A stretch of 64,000 nucleotides of DNA from Pseudomonadota bacterium (GTDB taxonomy: Bacteria > Desulfobacterota > Desulfovibrionia > Desulfovibrionales > Desulfomicrobiaceae). The translations under genes and the position numbers were made by a program. This document shows, piece after piece, positions 8,351 to 17,675 of the stretch. Below the pieces are notes generated by a model. That model was not told the origin of the DNA. It worked only from the letters and a program-made list of their open reading frames with translations, and did no database searches. The stretch lies in the NCBI GenBank assembly GCA_018902545.1, contig JAHIQM010000013.1:50484-114483 (forward strand), read 5' to 3'. Numbering within the stretch: position 1 is the first letter of the stretch; each line of letters begins with the position of its first letter.

Positions 8351-9858
8351 TGTGATCCCTCCTTAGGTGGGGTGACGGGTCCGGACAGGATTTTTCCGCC
8401 GATTTTGCGGGCCAGGGCGGTGAGCATGCCCCGGAAAAGTGGACCGTGCACGGGTATGAGCGGATACCAGTAGACAATGCCCCACAGTCCCCTGGGCAGG
8501 AAGCGGGCGCGCAGGGTCAGTCTTGTGCGCCCCGGGCCTTCTTCCTCCACGTCGAACTGCAGCAGCGCCTCGCCTGGCAGCTTCATCTCGGCCAGCAGGC
8601 GCAGGCGGCGGCGCTCTTCGACCACCAGCACCCGCCAGAAATCCAGGGCGTCCCCGACGCGCAGTTCATCGGGATGACGCCGCCCGCGACGCAGTCCCGG
8701 TCCGCCGATGAGTTTGTCAGCCATGCCCCTGAATTTCCACAACAGGTTTCCATACAGCCAGCCCTCATCTCCGCCAAGCCGCACAAGCACGGCCCAGACC
8801 TGGGCCGGGGTGGCGGCCAGGGTCAGGGTATGCGCCGATTCAAGCACCGTTCCGCCCGCATAGGGAGCGTCTCCGCAGTCGATCCACTCGGGCACTCGCT
8901 GCGCCCCCGCGTCGGACCAGCAGGTCTGGGCCTCGTGCCGCACCGTGCGGTCCAGGGCCCTGGTGATGGCCTCCTCGGCCGTGAGCAGCCGGGCCTGGAC
9001 AAGCTCGCGGATGCTGTTTTCGCGGCACACGACCTTGTTGCGCAGGCCCTCGGCCAGGGGCCGCGCCAGGCTGGAGGGAACCGGAGTGACCAGCTGGATC
9101 CAGTAGGAGGAGAGCTTGGGCGTCAGCACCGGCACCGGGATGATGATGCGGGGCCGCAGGTGCGCCACGCGGGCATAGACGTCGAAAAGTTCGCGATAGC
9201 TAAGGATGTCCGGACCGCCGATGTCCATGGTGCGTCCGGATGTTTCGGGCCGTTCCAGGCAGCCGACCAGGTATTCGAGCACATTGGTCACGGCGATGGG
9301 CTGGCACAGGGATTTGACCCATGCCGGGGTGATCATGATCGGTAGGCGCTCGACGAGGTAGCGCAGGATTTCAAAAGACGCGCTGCCCGACCCGATGATC
9401 ATGGCCGCTCGCAGCCAGGTCAGAGGGACCGGTCCGCTGCGCAGGATTTCACCGACCTCCATGCGCGATTTGAGATGCTCGCTCAAATCCTTGTCCATGT
9501 CACCCAGTCCGCCCAGATAGAGGATTCGTTCAAGACCTGCCTCCTGGGCAGCGTCGCGCATGATCAGGGCCGCGCGCTTGTCGCGCTCCTCGAAATCCTT
9601 GACCCCGGGGTGCATGGAGTGGACCAGGTAGTATGCGGCGTGGCATCCCCGCATGGCCTCGGTCAGCGCCGCCTGGTCCAGGGCGTCCGCCTGGACCGGT
9701 TCCACGTTCGGGTGGGCGGCGAAAGACCTGCAGCGCAGTTTCTCAGGATTGCGCCCCACGGCGCGTACATTCCAGCCCTTTTCAAGCAGGGCCGAGACCA
9801 AGCGGCCGCCGATGTACCCTGTCGCTCCAAGCACGGCCACGGTGCGGTTATGCTCCAT
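8338..9858 (-). CDS. NAD(P)-binding/DUF2867 fusion oxidoreductase
   Basis: A 506-residue two-domain protein. Residues 1 to about 300 are an atypical short-chain dehydrogenase/NmrA-like Rossmann domain, with the dinucleotide loop GATGYIGGRL at residues 11-20, an AVGRNPEKL strand end and a YYLVHSMHPG segment. Residues from about 330 are DUF2867, a START/polyketide-cyclase-like domain, with VWAVLVRLGGDEGWLYGNLLW and GIVYWYPLIPVHG. This fusion is widespread but its substrate is unknown. GAGGAG precedes the ATG. It is the first gene of a two-gene unit with the overlapping PNPOx-like protein and is divergent from pepA across a 132-base AT-rich gap. Confidence 0.85.
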   Translation of the reverse strand: MEHNRTVAVLGATGYIGGRLVSALLEKGWNVRAVGRNPEKLRCRSFAAHPNVEPVQADALDQAALTEAMRGCHAAYYLVHSMHPGVKDFEERDKRAALIMRDAAQEAGLERILYLGGLGDMDKDLSEHLKSRMEVGEILRSGPVPLTWLRAAMIIGSGSASFEILRYLVERLPIMITPAWVKSLCQPIAVTNVLEYLVGCLERPETSGRTMDIGGPDILSYRELFDVYARVAHLRPRIIIPVPVLTPKLSSYWIQLVTPVPSSLARPLAEGLRNKVVCRENSIRELVQARLLTAEEAITRALDRTVRHEAQTCWSDAGAQRVPEWIDCGDAPYAGGTVLESAHTLTLAATPAQVWAVLVRLGGDEGWLYGNLLWKFRGMADKLIGGPGLRRGRRHPDELRVGDALDFWRVLVVEERRRLRLLAEMKLPGEALLQFDVEEEGPGRTRLTLRARFLPRGLWGIVYWYPLIPVHGPLFRGMLTALARKIGGKILSGPVTPPKEGSQCRI

Positions 9859-9990
9859 GCGTCAACTCCTCATAATTTTTGATATTAAAATAGTTCTTTC
9901 ATGGCGTCTGGCAACCGTCTTTACTCGCGCGAGCAAGCAACTTATGGTTTCAAGTGATGCGTTTTTAATGTTTTCACCAATGAGGTTGTC

Positions 9991-11466
9991 ATGAATATAC
10001 ATGTATTACGGGATAGTGGCGAGTCGAAAGATGCCGTTTTGCTCATGTTTCGCGCCGAAGGGGCGGCCTGGAGCGAGGAGGATCGGCTAGTGGCGGGAAT
10101 TGCCGGTCCGGATGCGCAGATACCCTTTTCCGGGAAGGCCGGGCGGACCCGGCTCTGCTTCGGTTCGGCCGGGAGGTGTCTGCTGGTGGGCCTGGGCAAG
10201 GCCGACGATCTCGACCTGGACGGATTCCGCGCCGCCGTGGGCGTGGCAGTGCGCGCGGCGGCCGGGCAAGAGATTTCTTGTCTGGCCGTGGATTCCGCAC
10301 ATCTGGATCGTCTGGAACTGGGCGAAGACCTGACGCTGGAATGCGTGGTGGCCGCGCGCTTGGCCGGGTACCGTTTCGTGGCCTTCAAGTCCGATCCCGG
10401 GGACGAGGATTGCCCTTCAAGCCTGTTGATCAGGAGTGACGACGCGGACATGGAGGCAAAAGTGGCCCGGGCCCTGGCCGTGGCGGATGGGGTCGTACTG
10501 GCCCGCGACCTGGTCAACACTCCGGCCAACGTGGCCACTCCCGAATACCTGGCCGGGGTGGCCCGCGACCTGGCCGCAGAGTTCGGCTTTGGCGTGCAGG
10601 TTTTTGGTCCCGAAGAGATCGTGGGCATGGGCATGGGCTCCTTTGCCTCGGTTTTTCGCGGCAGCGATACCCCCGCACGGTTCATCGTCCTTGATTCGGC
10701 TCCAGGCAGCGAGGACAAACCCCTGGTCTTCGTCGGCAAAGGTGTGACTTTCGACACTGGGGGCATCTCGCTTAAGCCTCCGGCCAAGATGCATGAAATG
10801 AAAGGGGACATGGCCGGAGCCGCCGCTGTACTCGGATTTTTTAAGGCTCTCGGGCAAGCGGGAGGGAGCGTGCGGCGAGTGGTGGGGCTTTTGCCCTGCA
10901 CGGAAAACGTGCCGGGCAGCAGGGCCACCAAACCCGGCGACGTGGTCACGGCCATGAACGGCAAGACGATCGAGATCCTGAATACCGACGCCGAGGGCCG
11001 CCTCATCCTGGCCGACGCCCTGGCCTACAGCGCCCGCTTCGAGCCGCAGATCCTGGTCGATCTGGCCACCCTGACCGGAGCCTGCCTCGTGGCCCTGGGC
11101 ACCAAGGTGGCCGCCGTCTTCGCCACCACGGCGGAACTCGACCTGCGCATCCGCGAGGGCGGCAGTCGGGTGGGCGAAAGATTCTGGCCCATGCCGCTGT
11201 GGAAGGAATACGGCGTGCCTCTGAAAGGAGAAGTGGCGGATCTGAAGAACATCGCCACACGGGAAGGGGGTGCGATCTACGCGGCCATGTTCCTGAAGAA
11301 CTTCGTGCCCGAAGGCGTGGACTGGGCCCACCTTGATATTGCGGGACCGGCCTGGACCGACGAAAACGCGTCCATCTTCAGGCCCGGCGGGACGGGGTTC
11401 GGGGTGCGGACGTTGTGGGAGCTGGTTGAGGCGTATGATGGGCGCGAGGGGGAGATGGCGCTTTAG
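9991..11466 (+). CDS. pepA: leucyl aminopeptidase (M17)
   Basis: This 491-residue protein is a cytosolic M17 leucine aminopeptidase that removes N-terminal residues from peptides using two metal ions. The C-terminal catalytic domain is complete: metal-ligand segments FVGKGVTFDTGGISLKP, MKGDMAGAAAV and the family signature NTDAEGRLILADALAYS, which carries Asp and Glu ligands and the bicarbonate-binding Arg. The N-terminal macro-like domain (residues 1 to about 165) is more divergent. The ATG at 9991 follows AUGAGG. In some bacteria PepA also binds DNA for plasmid resolution; nothing here points to that. The gene is monocistronic. Confidence 0.95.
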   Translation: MNIHVLRDSGESKDAVLLMFRAEGAAWSEEDRLVAGIAGPDAQIPFSGKAGRTRLCFGSAGRCLLVGLGKADDLDLDGFRAAVGVAVRAAAGQEISCLAVDSAHLDRLELGEDLTLECVVAARLAGYRFVAFKSDPGDEDCPSSLLIRSDDADMEAKVARALAVADGVVLARDLVNTPANVATPEYLAGVARDLAAEFGFGVQVFGPEEIVGMGMGSFASVFRGSDTPARFIVLDSAPGSEDKPLVFVGKGVTFDTGGISLKPPAKMHEMKGDMAGAAAVLGFFKALGQAGGSVRRVVGLLPCTENVPGSRATKPGDVVTAMNGKTIEILNTDAEGRLILADALAYSARFEPQILVDLATLTGACLVALGTKVAAVFATTAELDLRIREGGSRVGERFWPMPLWKEYGVPLKGEVADLKNIATREGGAIYAAMFLKNFVPEGVDWAHLDIAGPAWTDENASIFRPGGTGFGVRTLWELVEAYDGREGEMAL

Positions 11467-11546
11467 CGCGAGAACGGGTTGAGCCGGGGGCCGCTGAACC
11501 TCTGCCGCCAGCGGACATCGTGAATATTCATGTGCTGCCTCTGAAA

Positions 11547-11582
11547 AATGGGCCGGGAACATCGTCCCGGCCCATTGGTTCT
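11547..11582. terminator. Strong hairpin between pepA and the AOR gene
   Basis: A 12-bp perfect stem AATGGGCCGGGA/TCCCGGCCCATT (11547-11558, 11565-11576) has a 6-base loop. The minus-strand continuation is TTT after the stem's own TT, a good terminator for the AOR operon; the plus-strand side (GGTTCTAGTTC) may stop pepA transcripts too. Confidence 0.75.
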
Positions 11583-13332
11583 AGTTCTTATCCTCGCCGC
11601 GGCTCATCTCGATAATGGCCTTGGCATACGCCAGCCGCAGGTTTTCAAGGTATTCAGGATCGGCCTGACCCTTCCAAGTGCTGACTTCCATGAAGCGTTT
11701 GGGGATCTTGACCGTCATGGGGTCAAAGCCCCCTGCGGCGCGGGCCTGCCAGCGCAGTTTCTGGAGGAAGGTTCCGGCTTCGTCCAGATTGTCGGCCAGC
11801 TCGCTCCCGCCAAGTACGGTCAGGCACTGGCGCAGGGTTTCTGGGTCGTAGACCTTGCGGGCGAAGAGGCAGGCCACCATGGAGGTCAGGATGACGCGGT
11901 CGCGTTCGTCCTCCAGCAGGAAGGCCAGGGCCTTGTCCACGTCCTTGGGGGCGTTGGATTGGTCATAGGTATAGGCACCCGTGTCCAGATGCGAGTGACG
12001 CAAGCCCAGGGATTGTGCCACGTAGAAAACCTCGCCCGTGGCGTACCCGGCCATCTCCTGGCCCAGAACGCAGGCAAAATCCGCTCCCCCGTAATGATTG
12101 GCTGCGGCCATGGTTCCGGCCGCCAGGATTTTCCAGAACTCGTTTTCCGCTCCGGCCAGCATGTGCACGGCTTTGAGGTATCCCTGGACTTCGCCAAAGC
12201 GCAGGTCGATGCCGGTCTGCTCCGTCGTGACCACGCCCTTTTCAAGCGCCTCCGTGGCCCAGGCCAGGGCCACGCCGCCGCTCATGACATCAAGGCCTGC
12301 CTTCTCAACTTCGTCCATGACCGTCAGCACTTGGGGTGCCTGGGTCAGGCCGAGCATGGAGCCCGTGGCGAAGATGGGCTCGTAGTCGTAGCCGACCTGG
12401 CGGTAGACGTAGCGGTTGTCGCGGTGGAATTTCTCGCGCACGAAGCCGATGTGGATGCAACCCACCGGGCATCCGGCGCAGGCGGCGTTCCTGAGCAGGG
12501 TGTCGTCGGCGAAGCGCTCGCCCGTGATGCCCTCTATGCCGGGATCTGACGTGGCCTGCAGGTTGCGCCAGGGCAGGGCTTTGAGCTCGTTCAGGGCTTC
12601 GAGGTTCGAGGCCGTGCCCAGGTTGTGGTACTTGCGCATCATGTCCGTGTCTGTGAGCCTGCGGAAGATGTCCTTGTACAGGGCCGGGTACTGCTTGCCC
12701 TCGGGCTGGTCCAGGGAGTTGTTGCCCTCGACGACAATGGCCTTGAGGTGTTTGGCACCCATGACCCCGCCGCCGCCGAGCCGCCCGAAGTGGCGGTAGG
12801 TGTCCACGTTGATGCAGGCCATGGCCGACTTGTTCTCTCCGGCCGCACCGATGCGCATGATCGTCCGGTGCCCGGAGCCTTTGAGGATGCTGCGCAGCAG
12901 CTTGCCTGTGGCCAAAGCGTCCTTGCCCCACAGATATCCGGCGTCCATGAACTCGATGATGTTGGCACCCAGATGCAGCACCGTGGGGCGCTCGGAGCGC
13001 CCGATGATCACCAGCGCGTCGAGCCCCGCGAAGCGCAAAGCCAGGGCGCTGCGGCCTCCGGCATGCGATTCGGCGTACTGTCCGTGCAGGGGCGAGGTGA
13101 AGGCGCAGACCGTCTTGCTCATGAGCGGGAAATAGCCGGTCAGGGGGCCGATGGTGAAGATCAGGGGCTGCGCGGGATCGTCCCATGCCAGTTCCGGCTT
13201 GGCGTAATCGAGGTGAAGCTTCGCGGCCAGCCCTGAGCCGCCGAGATATGTCGCGACGCCGGGAATGCTGCGGATGGTGGAGCGACCCGAGGACAGATTG
13301 ACTTCCAGTATCCTGAAGGTTTCGGTGATCAT
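11581..13332 (-). CDS. aldehyde:ferredoxin oxidoreductase family protein
   Basis: This 583-residue tungsto/molybdopterin enzyme of the AOR family oxidises aldehydes, or in reverse reduces acids, with low-potential ferredoxin. Cluster ligands are visible as C285-x2-C288-x3-C292 (CAGCPVGC) and C488 (MVACLFARK), matching the [4Fe-4S] pattern of AOR. Pterin-contact regions near YLGGSGLAAKL, GRLGGGGVMGAKHLKAIV and SLGLRHSHLDTGAY are present. Its ATG overlaps the stop of the upstream ferredoxin gene by four bases, so the pair is translationally coupled. Substrate specificity cannot be read; the family also includes WOR-type and YdhV-like members of unknown substrate. Confidence 0.9.
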   Translation of the reverse strand: MITETFRILEVNLSSGRSTIRSIPGVATYLGGSGLAAKLHLDYAKPELAWDDPAQPLIFTIGPLTGYFPLMSKTVCAFTSPLHGQYAESHAGGRSALALRFAGLDALVIIGRSERPTVLHLGANIIEFMDAGYLWGKDALATGKLLRSILKGSGHRTIMRIGAAGENKSAMACINVDTYRHFGRLGGGGVMGAKHLKAIVVEGNNSLDQPEGKQYPALYKDIFRRLTDTDMMRKYHNLGTASNLEALNELKALPWRNLQATSDPGIEGITGERFADDTLLRNAACAGCPVGCIHIGFVREKFHRDNRYVYRQVGYDYEPIFATGSMLGLTQAPQVLTVMDEVEKAGLDVMSGGVALAWATEALEKGVVTTEQTGIDLRFGEVQGYLKAVHMLAGAENEFWKILAAGTMAAANHYGGADFACVLGQEMAGYATGEVFYVAQSLGLRHSHLDTGAYTYDQSNAPKDVDKALAFLLEDERDRVILTSMVACLFARKVYDPETLRQCLTVLGGSELADNLDEAGTFLQKLRWQARAAGGFDPMTVKIPKRFMEVSTWKGQADPEYLENLRLAYAKAIIEMSRGEDKN

Positions 13333-13733
13333 GCTTGCACCTCCACCATCTCAAGGCAGTCGTGGGGACAGAATTCCACGCAGCTGCCGCAATGGATGCA
13401 GACATAGGGCCGATCCTGGCGGTCCTGGGCGATGGCGTCCACCGGGCAGGCGGCCACGCATTTGCCGCATTGGATGCAGAGCTTCTTTAGCTGGGTGACT
13501 CCGCCGCCTTTTCGCTGTTTAAGACTGCCCGTGGGGCAGGCCGCCGCGCAGGGGGCCGGGTTGCAGGCCAGACAGACCTTGGCCAGAAATCCGGTGGACA
13601 GACCTCCGGAGGACAGGATGCGGATGCCTGCATTTTCCCAGGACAGGCATTTGTGGACCACGCGGGCGCAGGCCAGGGAGCATGAGTGGCAGCCGATGCA
13701 CCGGTCCATGCGTATCGCGACAAGTTGTTTCAT
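13329..13733 (-). CDS. four-cluster [4Fe-4S] ferredoxin, AOR partner
   Basis: A 134-residue polyferredoxin of the DMSO-reductase-B/HycB type. Four cysteine groups are seen: CIGCHSCSLAC at 12-22, CLACNPAPCAAACP, CIQCGKCVAACP and CIHCGSCVEFCP, enough for four [4Fe-4S] clusters when ligands are exchanged between groups as in this family. It is upstream of and overlaps (ATGA) the AOR-family gene, so it is almost certainly its dedicated electron-transfer subunit. No membrane segment or Tat signal is present, indicating a cytoplasmic complex. The start follows AGGA. Confidence 0.92.
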   Translation of the reverse strand: MKQLVAIRMDRCIGCHSCSLACARVVHKCLSWENAGIRILSSGGLSTGFLAKVCLACNPAPCAAACPTGSLKQRKGGGVTQLKKLCIQCGKCVAACPVDAIAQDRQDRPYVCIHCGSCVEFCPHDCLEMVEVQA

Positions 13734-13855
13734 GAGTGATTTCCTATGGCTGGTTCAAAAAAGCCAGGGTATGTTTCTTTTGCGTGATTGTGAAGACCCG
13801 CGCGAATGGTTTACAAGCCGGGGCAAACGTGAAAGCCAGGAAGCAGGAGGTGAAC

Positions 13856-14170
13856 GTGGCTGAACGTGTTTTTTCCATCGTGACCAGACCGGATACGGGA
13901 CTGGAACTTTACGAGATTATTCAGGACCATGTCCGGGATCTGCATGGGCGGGGAATGTCCAAGGTCGTGGGCTATGAGGTCATGAGCAACGGCAGGGTCA
14001 TTCTCTTGAAAGTGCGTGGCCCCCAGGAAGACGTCATGCCTGCGGACGAGACCCTGGAGGCGGTTTTGGATGATGTGTTCGTGGAGCGGATCGAAGCCCT
14101 GGCCCAGGAGTTGGTGGACGGATTCTACATGCCGTCTTTTGCCCACTGCGCCTCGGAACGTGAGGAATGA
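13856..14170 (+). CDS. hypothetical protein, 104 aa
   Basis: I do not recognise the family. The start chosen is GTG at 13856 because AGGAGG lies five bases upstream; the frame continues to 13736 without another good site. The protein is soluble and acidic, beginning VAERVFSIVTRPDTGLELYE, with a mid strand GRVILLKVRGPQED and an amphipathic helix VFVERIEALAQELVDGFY before a short tail. It is convergent with mnmG and divergent from the AOR-ferredoxin operon; no operon partner exists. Confidence 0.65.
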   Translation: MAERVFSIVTRPDTGLELYEIIQDHVRDLHGRGMSKVVGYEVMSNGRVILLKVRGPQEDVMPADETLEAVLDDVFVERIEALAQELVDGFYMPSFAHCASEREE

Positions 14171-14188
14171 TCTCAGGGCTGGTTCGGG

Positions 14189-16069
14189 TCAGATCCGGCT
14201 CATCTTCTTGAGCTGGATCTCAAGGCAGGACAGGGCCGCGGGCGTGACGCCGGAAATGCGTCCGGCCTGGCCCAGGGTGCGGGGCTGGATGCAGGTCAGC
14301 TTTTCCGTGACCTCGCGCGAGAGGCCCGGAATTCCAGTATAGCTCATGTCGTCGGGCAGGATCGTCTGCTCCATTTTGTCGAAACGGTCCACCAGCTCCT
14401 GCTGGCGGCGCAGATACCCCTCATACTTGGTCTTGATTTCGGCTTCTTCCAGTGCTTCCCCGTCAAAATTCGCAAGATCGGGCCACAGTGGCGCGAGCGC
14501 CCCTATGGTCAGCTCAGGCTGGCGCAAGAGCTCCTTCAGGCTGACTGCCTTTTGCGGGATCGTGCCGCCCATGGCCTCGACCGTGTCCCTGGTCGCGGCG
14601 TCGGGGCGCACGCGCACCGCTTCCAGTCCTGCCATGATCTCGCTGACCGCGGTCTGTTTGCGGGTGAAGCGCCGCCAGCGGCTGTCGTCCACCAGGCCAA
14701 GGTCGCGGCCGATGCCTGTCAGTCGCTCGTCGGCGTTGTCCTCGCGCAAGAGGAGCCGGTGCTCGGCCCGGGAAGTGAACATGCGGTAGGGTTCGAGGGT
14801 GCCCTTGGTGACCAGATCGTCCACGAGCACGGCGATGTAGGCCTGGCTGCGGGTCAGGATCATTTCCGGTTCGCCGCGCAGGGCGAGGGCCGCGTTGATG
14901 GCCGCCCACAGCCCCTGGCCTGCGGCCTCCTCGTAGCCCGAGGTGCCGTTGATCTGCCCGGCCATGTACAGCCCGCGCACGAGCTTGGTTTCAAGGGTGG
15001 GCCTCAGTTGGGTCGGGGGGGCGTAATCATATTCGATGGCGTAGCCGGGGCGGATGATCTGCGCATTTTCGAGGCCGGGAATGGACGCCACCAGCGCCTT
15101 CTGGATGTCCAGCGGCAGGCTGGTGGGAATGCCGTTGGGATAGACCTCATGGCTGCTCAAACCTTCGGGTTCGACAAAGATCTGATGCCGGTCCTTTTCC
15201 GGGAAGCGGGCGATCTTGTCCTCGATGGACGGGCAGTAGCGCGCTCCGGTGCCCTTGATGACGCCCGTGAACATGGGCGAGCGATCGAATCCGCTGCGGA
15301 TGATCTCGTGAGTACGCTCCGTGGTGTAGGTCACGAAGCAGGGCAGTTGCTCAAGCCTGATGCCGGGAGAGTCGAAGCTAAACGGGCGGGGCGGATTGTC
15401 GCCAGCCTGCTCCTCCATGACCGAGTAGTCGACGGAGGACTTGAGCAGCCGGGGCACGGTGCCGGTCTTGAGACGCCCAAGCTCGAAACCCAGTTCGCGC
15501 AGACGTGGTGACAGACCGGAGCTGGCCGGGTCACCGTAGCGGCCGCCGCTGAAATTATTGAGGCCGACATGGATAAGGCCCCGCAGGAAAGTGCCTGTGG
15601 TCAAGAGCGCCGCCCGGCAGGGGATGGTCTCGCCAAGGGTGGTGATCACGCCCGTCACGCGGCCGTCTTCCACGTTCAGCGAAGCCACGGTCTCTTGGCG
15701 CACGAAGAGGTTTGGACAGGTGAAGATATCCTGCTGTACGACCTTCACGTATTCGGTCCGGTCGATCTGAGCTCGGCTGGAGCGCACGGCCGGGCCCTTG
15801 CGGGTGTTCAATATGCGGAACTGGATTCCGGCCTGGTCGGCCCATTTGCCCATCATGCCGCCAAGCGCGTCAATCTCCTTGACCATGTGCCCCTTGGCCA
15901 GACCGCCGATGGCCGGATTGCAGGACAGATGCCCGATGCGGTCGGGGTTGATGGTCAAGAGAAGGGTCTGCATGCCCATGTGTGCTGCGGCCATGGCCGC
16001 CTCGCAGCCGGCATGACCCGCACCCACGACAATGATGTCGAAGGTGTCCGGCACGGTCGGCACGGTCAT
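14189..16069 (-). CDS. mnmG: tRNA uridine-5-carboxymethylaminomethyl modification enzyme MnmG
   Basis: FAD-dependent subunit of the MnmE-MnmG complex, which adds the carboxymethylaminomethyl group to U34 of several tRNAs. The FAD loop VVGAGHAGCEAAMAAAHMG lies near residue 13, followed by the family signatures LSCNPAIGGLAKGHMVKEIDALGG and GPAVRSSRAQIDR, then GTFLRGLIHVG and GQINGTSGYEEAAGQG. At 626 residues it has the normal length. The start at 16069 overlaps the stop of the upstream peptidase gene (ATGA); a longer frame to 16186 adds only Arg/His-rich sequence in the shadow of that gene. No mnmE is next to it. Confidence 0.97.
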   Translation of the reverse strand: MTVPTVPDTFDIIVVGAGHAGCEAAMAAAHMGMQTLLLTINPDRIGHLSCNPAIGGLAKGHMVKEIDALGGMMGKWADQAGIQFRILNTRKGPAVRSSRAQIDRTEYVKVVQQDIFTCPNLFVRQETVASLNVEDGRVTGVITTLGETIPCRAALLTTGTFLRGLIHVGLNNFSGGRYGDPASSGLSPRLRELGFELGRLKTGTVPRLLKSSVDYSVMEEQAGDNPPRPFSFDSPGIRLEQLPCFVTYTTERTHEIIRSGFDRSPMFTGVIKGTGARYCPSIEDKIARFPEKDRHQIFVEPEGLSSHEVYPNGIPTSLPLDIQKALVASIPGLENAQIIRPGYAIEYDYAPPTQLRPTLETKLVRGLYMAGQINGTSGYEEAAGQGLWAAINAALALRGEPEMILTRSQAYIAVLVDDLVTKGTLEPYRMFTSRAEHRLLLREDNADERLTGIGRDLGLVDDSRWRRFTRKQTAVSEIMAGLEAVRVRPDAATRDTVEAMGGTIPQKAVSLKELLRQPELTIGALAPLWPDLANFDGEALEEAEIKTKYEGYLRRQQELVDRFDKMEQTILPDDMSYTGIPGLSREVTEKLTCIQPRTLGQAGRISGVTPAALSCLEIQLKKMSRI

Positions 16070-17301
16070 TCTGCCGCCTGCCTTTCGAACAGGAGGTGGG
16101 CGAAGACACCTGCGTCGGCGATGGTGGCCGAGATGGACGCGTGCTCGTTGGGCTGGTGCGCGGTATGCATGAGGGTGGACCAGCACACGGCGGGAAGCCC
16201 ACGCTTGCGAAACGAGGCGGCGACCGTGCCGCCACCGATGCCGATCATGCGCGCCTCAAGCCCGCGGGCGTCTTTCAGCGCGGCCTGCAGACGTCTGGCG
16301 GCTTCGCAGTCGCCTGGGGTGGCCGGAGCGGCCTGCTCCCTGACCACGGGCGAGAAGGTGATGGACACTCCGTGCTGAGCCTCCACCTCGTCGCAGATTT
16401 CCCGTACCTCATCCTCGATCTCTTCCAGTGCATAGGAGGGCAGCACGCGGCAATCGAGATGAAAGACATCCTGGCCGGGGATGGTGTTCACGTTGGGGAC
16501 GTTGGCCTCCATCTTGGTCGGCACGAAGGTGGAGACGGGCGGGTCGAAAAGCGGGTCGCTCGCGTCGAAGAGGGTGTGCAGGCGGTCCAGGGCGAGGATC
16601 AGGGTCGCGGCGGCGACCAGGGAATTGACGCCAGCCTCGGGGGTCGAGGCGTGACACTGTTTGCCCCGCACCGTGAACCTGAGCCAGAGCACGCTTTTTT
16701 CTGCGATCTCGATGGCGTTGCCTTCCGGAGTGCCGAAGTCGGGGATGACGATGAGGTCATCCGGGGCGAAGACGTCGGGATGGCGCTCCATGATGTACTC
16801 GATGCCCAGCGCATTGCCCGTTTCCTCATCGGCGGCGAGCAGAATGCCCAGGGACAGGTCCGTCCGTGCCCCCGCGTTTTCCAGCGCGCGCAGCAGGATG
16901 AGGGCGCTGACCATGCCCTGGTGGTTGTCCTCCACGCCACGGCCGTAGATGAGGTCCCCCTCCTGGCGCAGAACGAACGGGTCGCTTTGCCACAGGGACA
17001 CGTCGCCGGTGGGCACCACATCGGTGTGGGCGATGAGCCAGAGCGTTCGGGGACTACTTCCCGGCCTTCTGATGATCAGACTCGGGCGGTAGCCGCATTC
17101 GACCCTGTCATCCGGGGCGCTGATCGTTTGCGTCCGGGCTCCGCTGAATCTGCCCGCATATTCGGCCAGGTACTCGACCTTGGCCTTTTCGCCCTGGCCC
17201 GCATTGGTCGGTCCAAGGGCGGGGATGGCCACGAGGTCCGTCTGCAGGCGCAGCAACTCATCGCGGCTGTCTTTAAGGAGTTCAAGCACGGTGCTGAGCA
17301 T
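16066..17301 (-). CDS. M20 family metallopeptidase
   Basis: This 411-residue protein belongs to the M20 peptidases (ArgE/DapE/CPG2 group), which hydrolyse amide bonds in small peptides or N-acyl amino acids with two metals. Motifs seen: LWLIAHTDVVPTGD (His and Asp ligand/catalytic region), GRGVEDNHQGMVSA with the bridging Asp, AADEETGN with the catalytic Glu pair, and a late GGGTVAASFRKRG segment, with LMHTAHQPNEH holding the last His. An AAGGA site precedes the ATG. Extra N-terminal sequence up to 17517 belongs to the terminator and the neighbouring gene and is rejected. The gene is translationally coupled to mnmG. Confidence 0.9.
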   Translation of the reverse strand: MLSTVLELLKDSRDELLRLQTDLVAIPALGPTNAGQGEKAKVEYLAEYAGRFSGARTQTISAPDDRVECGYRPSLIIRRPGSSPRTLWLIAHTDVVPTGDVSLWQSDPFVLRQEGDLIYGRGVEDNHQGMVSALILLRALENAGARTDLSLGILLAADEETGNALGIEYIMERHPDVFAPDDLIVIPDFGTPEGNAIEIAEKSVLWLRFTVRGKQCHASTPEAGVNSLVAAATLILALDRLHTLFDASDPLFDPPVSTFVPTKMEANVPNVNTIPGQDVFHLDCRVLPSYALEEIEDEVREICDEVEAQHGVSITFSPVVREQAAPATPGDCEAARRLQAALKDARGLEARMIGIGGGTVAASFRKRGLPAVCWSTLMHTAHQPNEHASISATIADAGVFAHLLFERQAAE

Positions 17302-17353
17302 GGTGGCGTCCTTCGGGAGGTTTATGGGAAGTCCCTTGTGCCCGAAATTTGGC

Positions 17354-17382
17354 GGAAAAAAAAGGCAGGAAAAACCTGCCTT
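17354..17382 (-). terminator. Rho-independent terminator after PxxKW gene
   Basis: Stem AAGGCAGG/CCTGCCTT (17362-17369, 17375-17382) with a 5-base loop is followed on the minus strand by a run of T residues reaching 17356. It ends transcription of the PxxKW protein gene before the M20 peptidase gene. Confidence 0.85.
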
Positions 17383-17405
17383 GTACGTTGTGCGTGGTAA
17401 AAGGC

Positions 17406-17675
17406 TTAACGGCCTTTGGCTGCGCGCTTGGAAGCCTTGAGCGGGTTGACCTTGGCCTTGCCCTTGGCGGGCGCGGTCTTGGTGTGGGTCGAGAAATTGC
17501 AGATTCCCAGTCTCCACTTGGAGGCGGGCTGGGGATAGCTGCCGCAGTACTTGGCTTCTTCGAATTCCTTGATCCGCTCGCAGCCTTCACACTGTTCCAC
17601 AATCTGTTGCATGACAACGCCGTTGACCTGAACACCTTCGTCAGTCTTGACGGCATTACTGAAATCTACTGCCAT
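17406..17675 (-). CDS. PxxKW family cysteine-rich protein
   Basis: This 89-residue protein has the hallmark of the PxxKW cysteine-rich family: a C29-x2-C32 pair (EQCEGCERI), C44 (KYCGSYPQP), the PASKW motif and C59 (GICNFSTH). Four cysteines suggest a structural metal site. A Lys/Ala/Pro-rich basic tail of about 25 residues follows, perhaps nucleic-acid binding. The family is seen mainly in sulfate reducers and relatives and has no assigned function. GGAGG precedes the ATG, and a clean terminator follows, so it is a separately transcribed, probably well expressed gene. Confidence 0.88.
   Translation of the reverse strand: MAVDFSNAVKTDEGVQVNGVVMQQIVEQCEGCERIKEFEEAKYCGSYPQPASKWRLGICNFSTHTKTAPAKGKAKVNPLKASKRAAKGR

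Noticed and set aside
9942..11006. Minus-strand frame of about 350 codons opposite pepA
   Set aside because: Ser/Arg/Pro-rich shadow translation without motifs; pepA is clearly the real gene.
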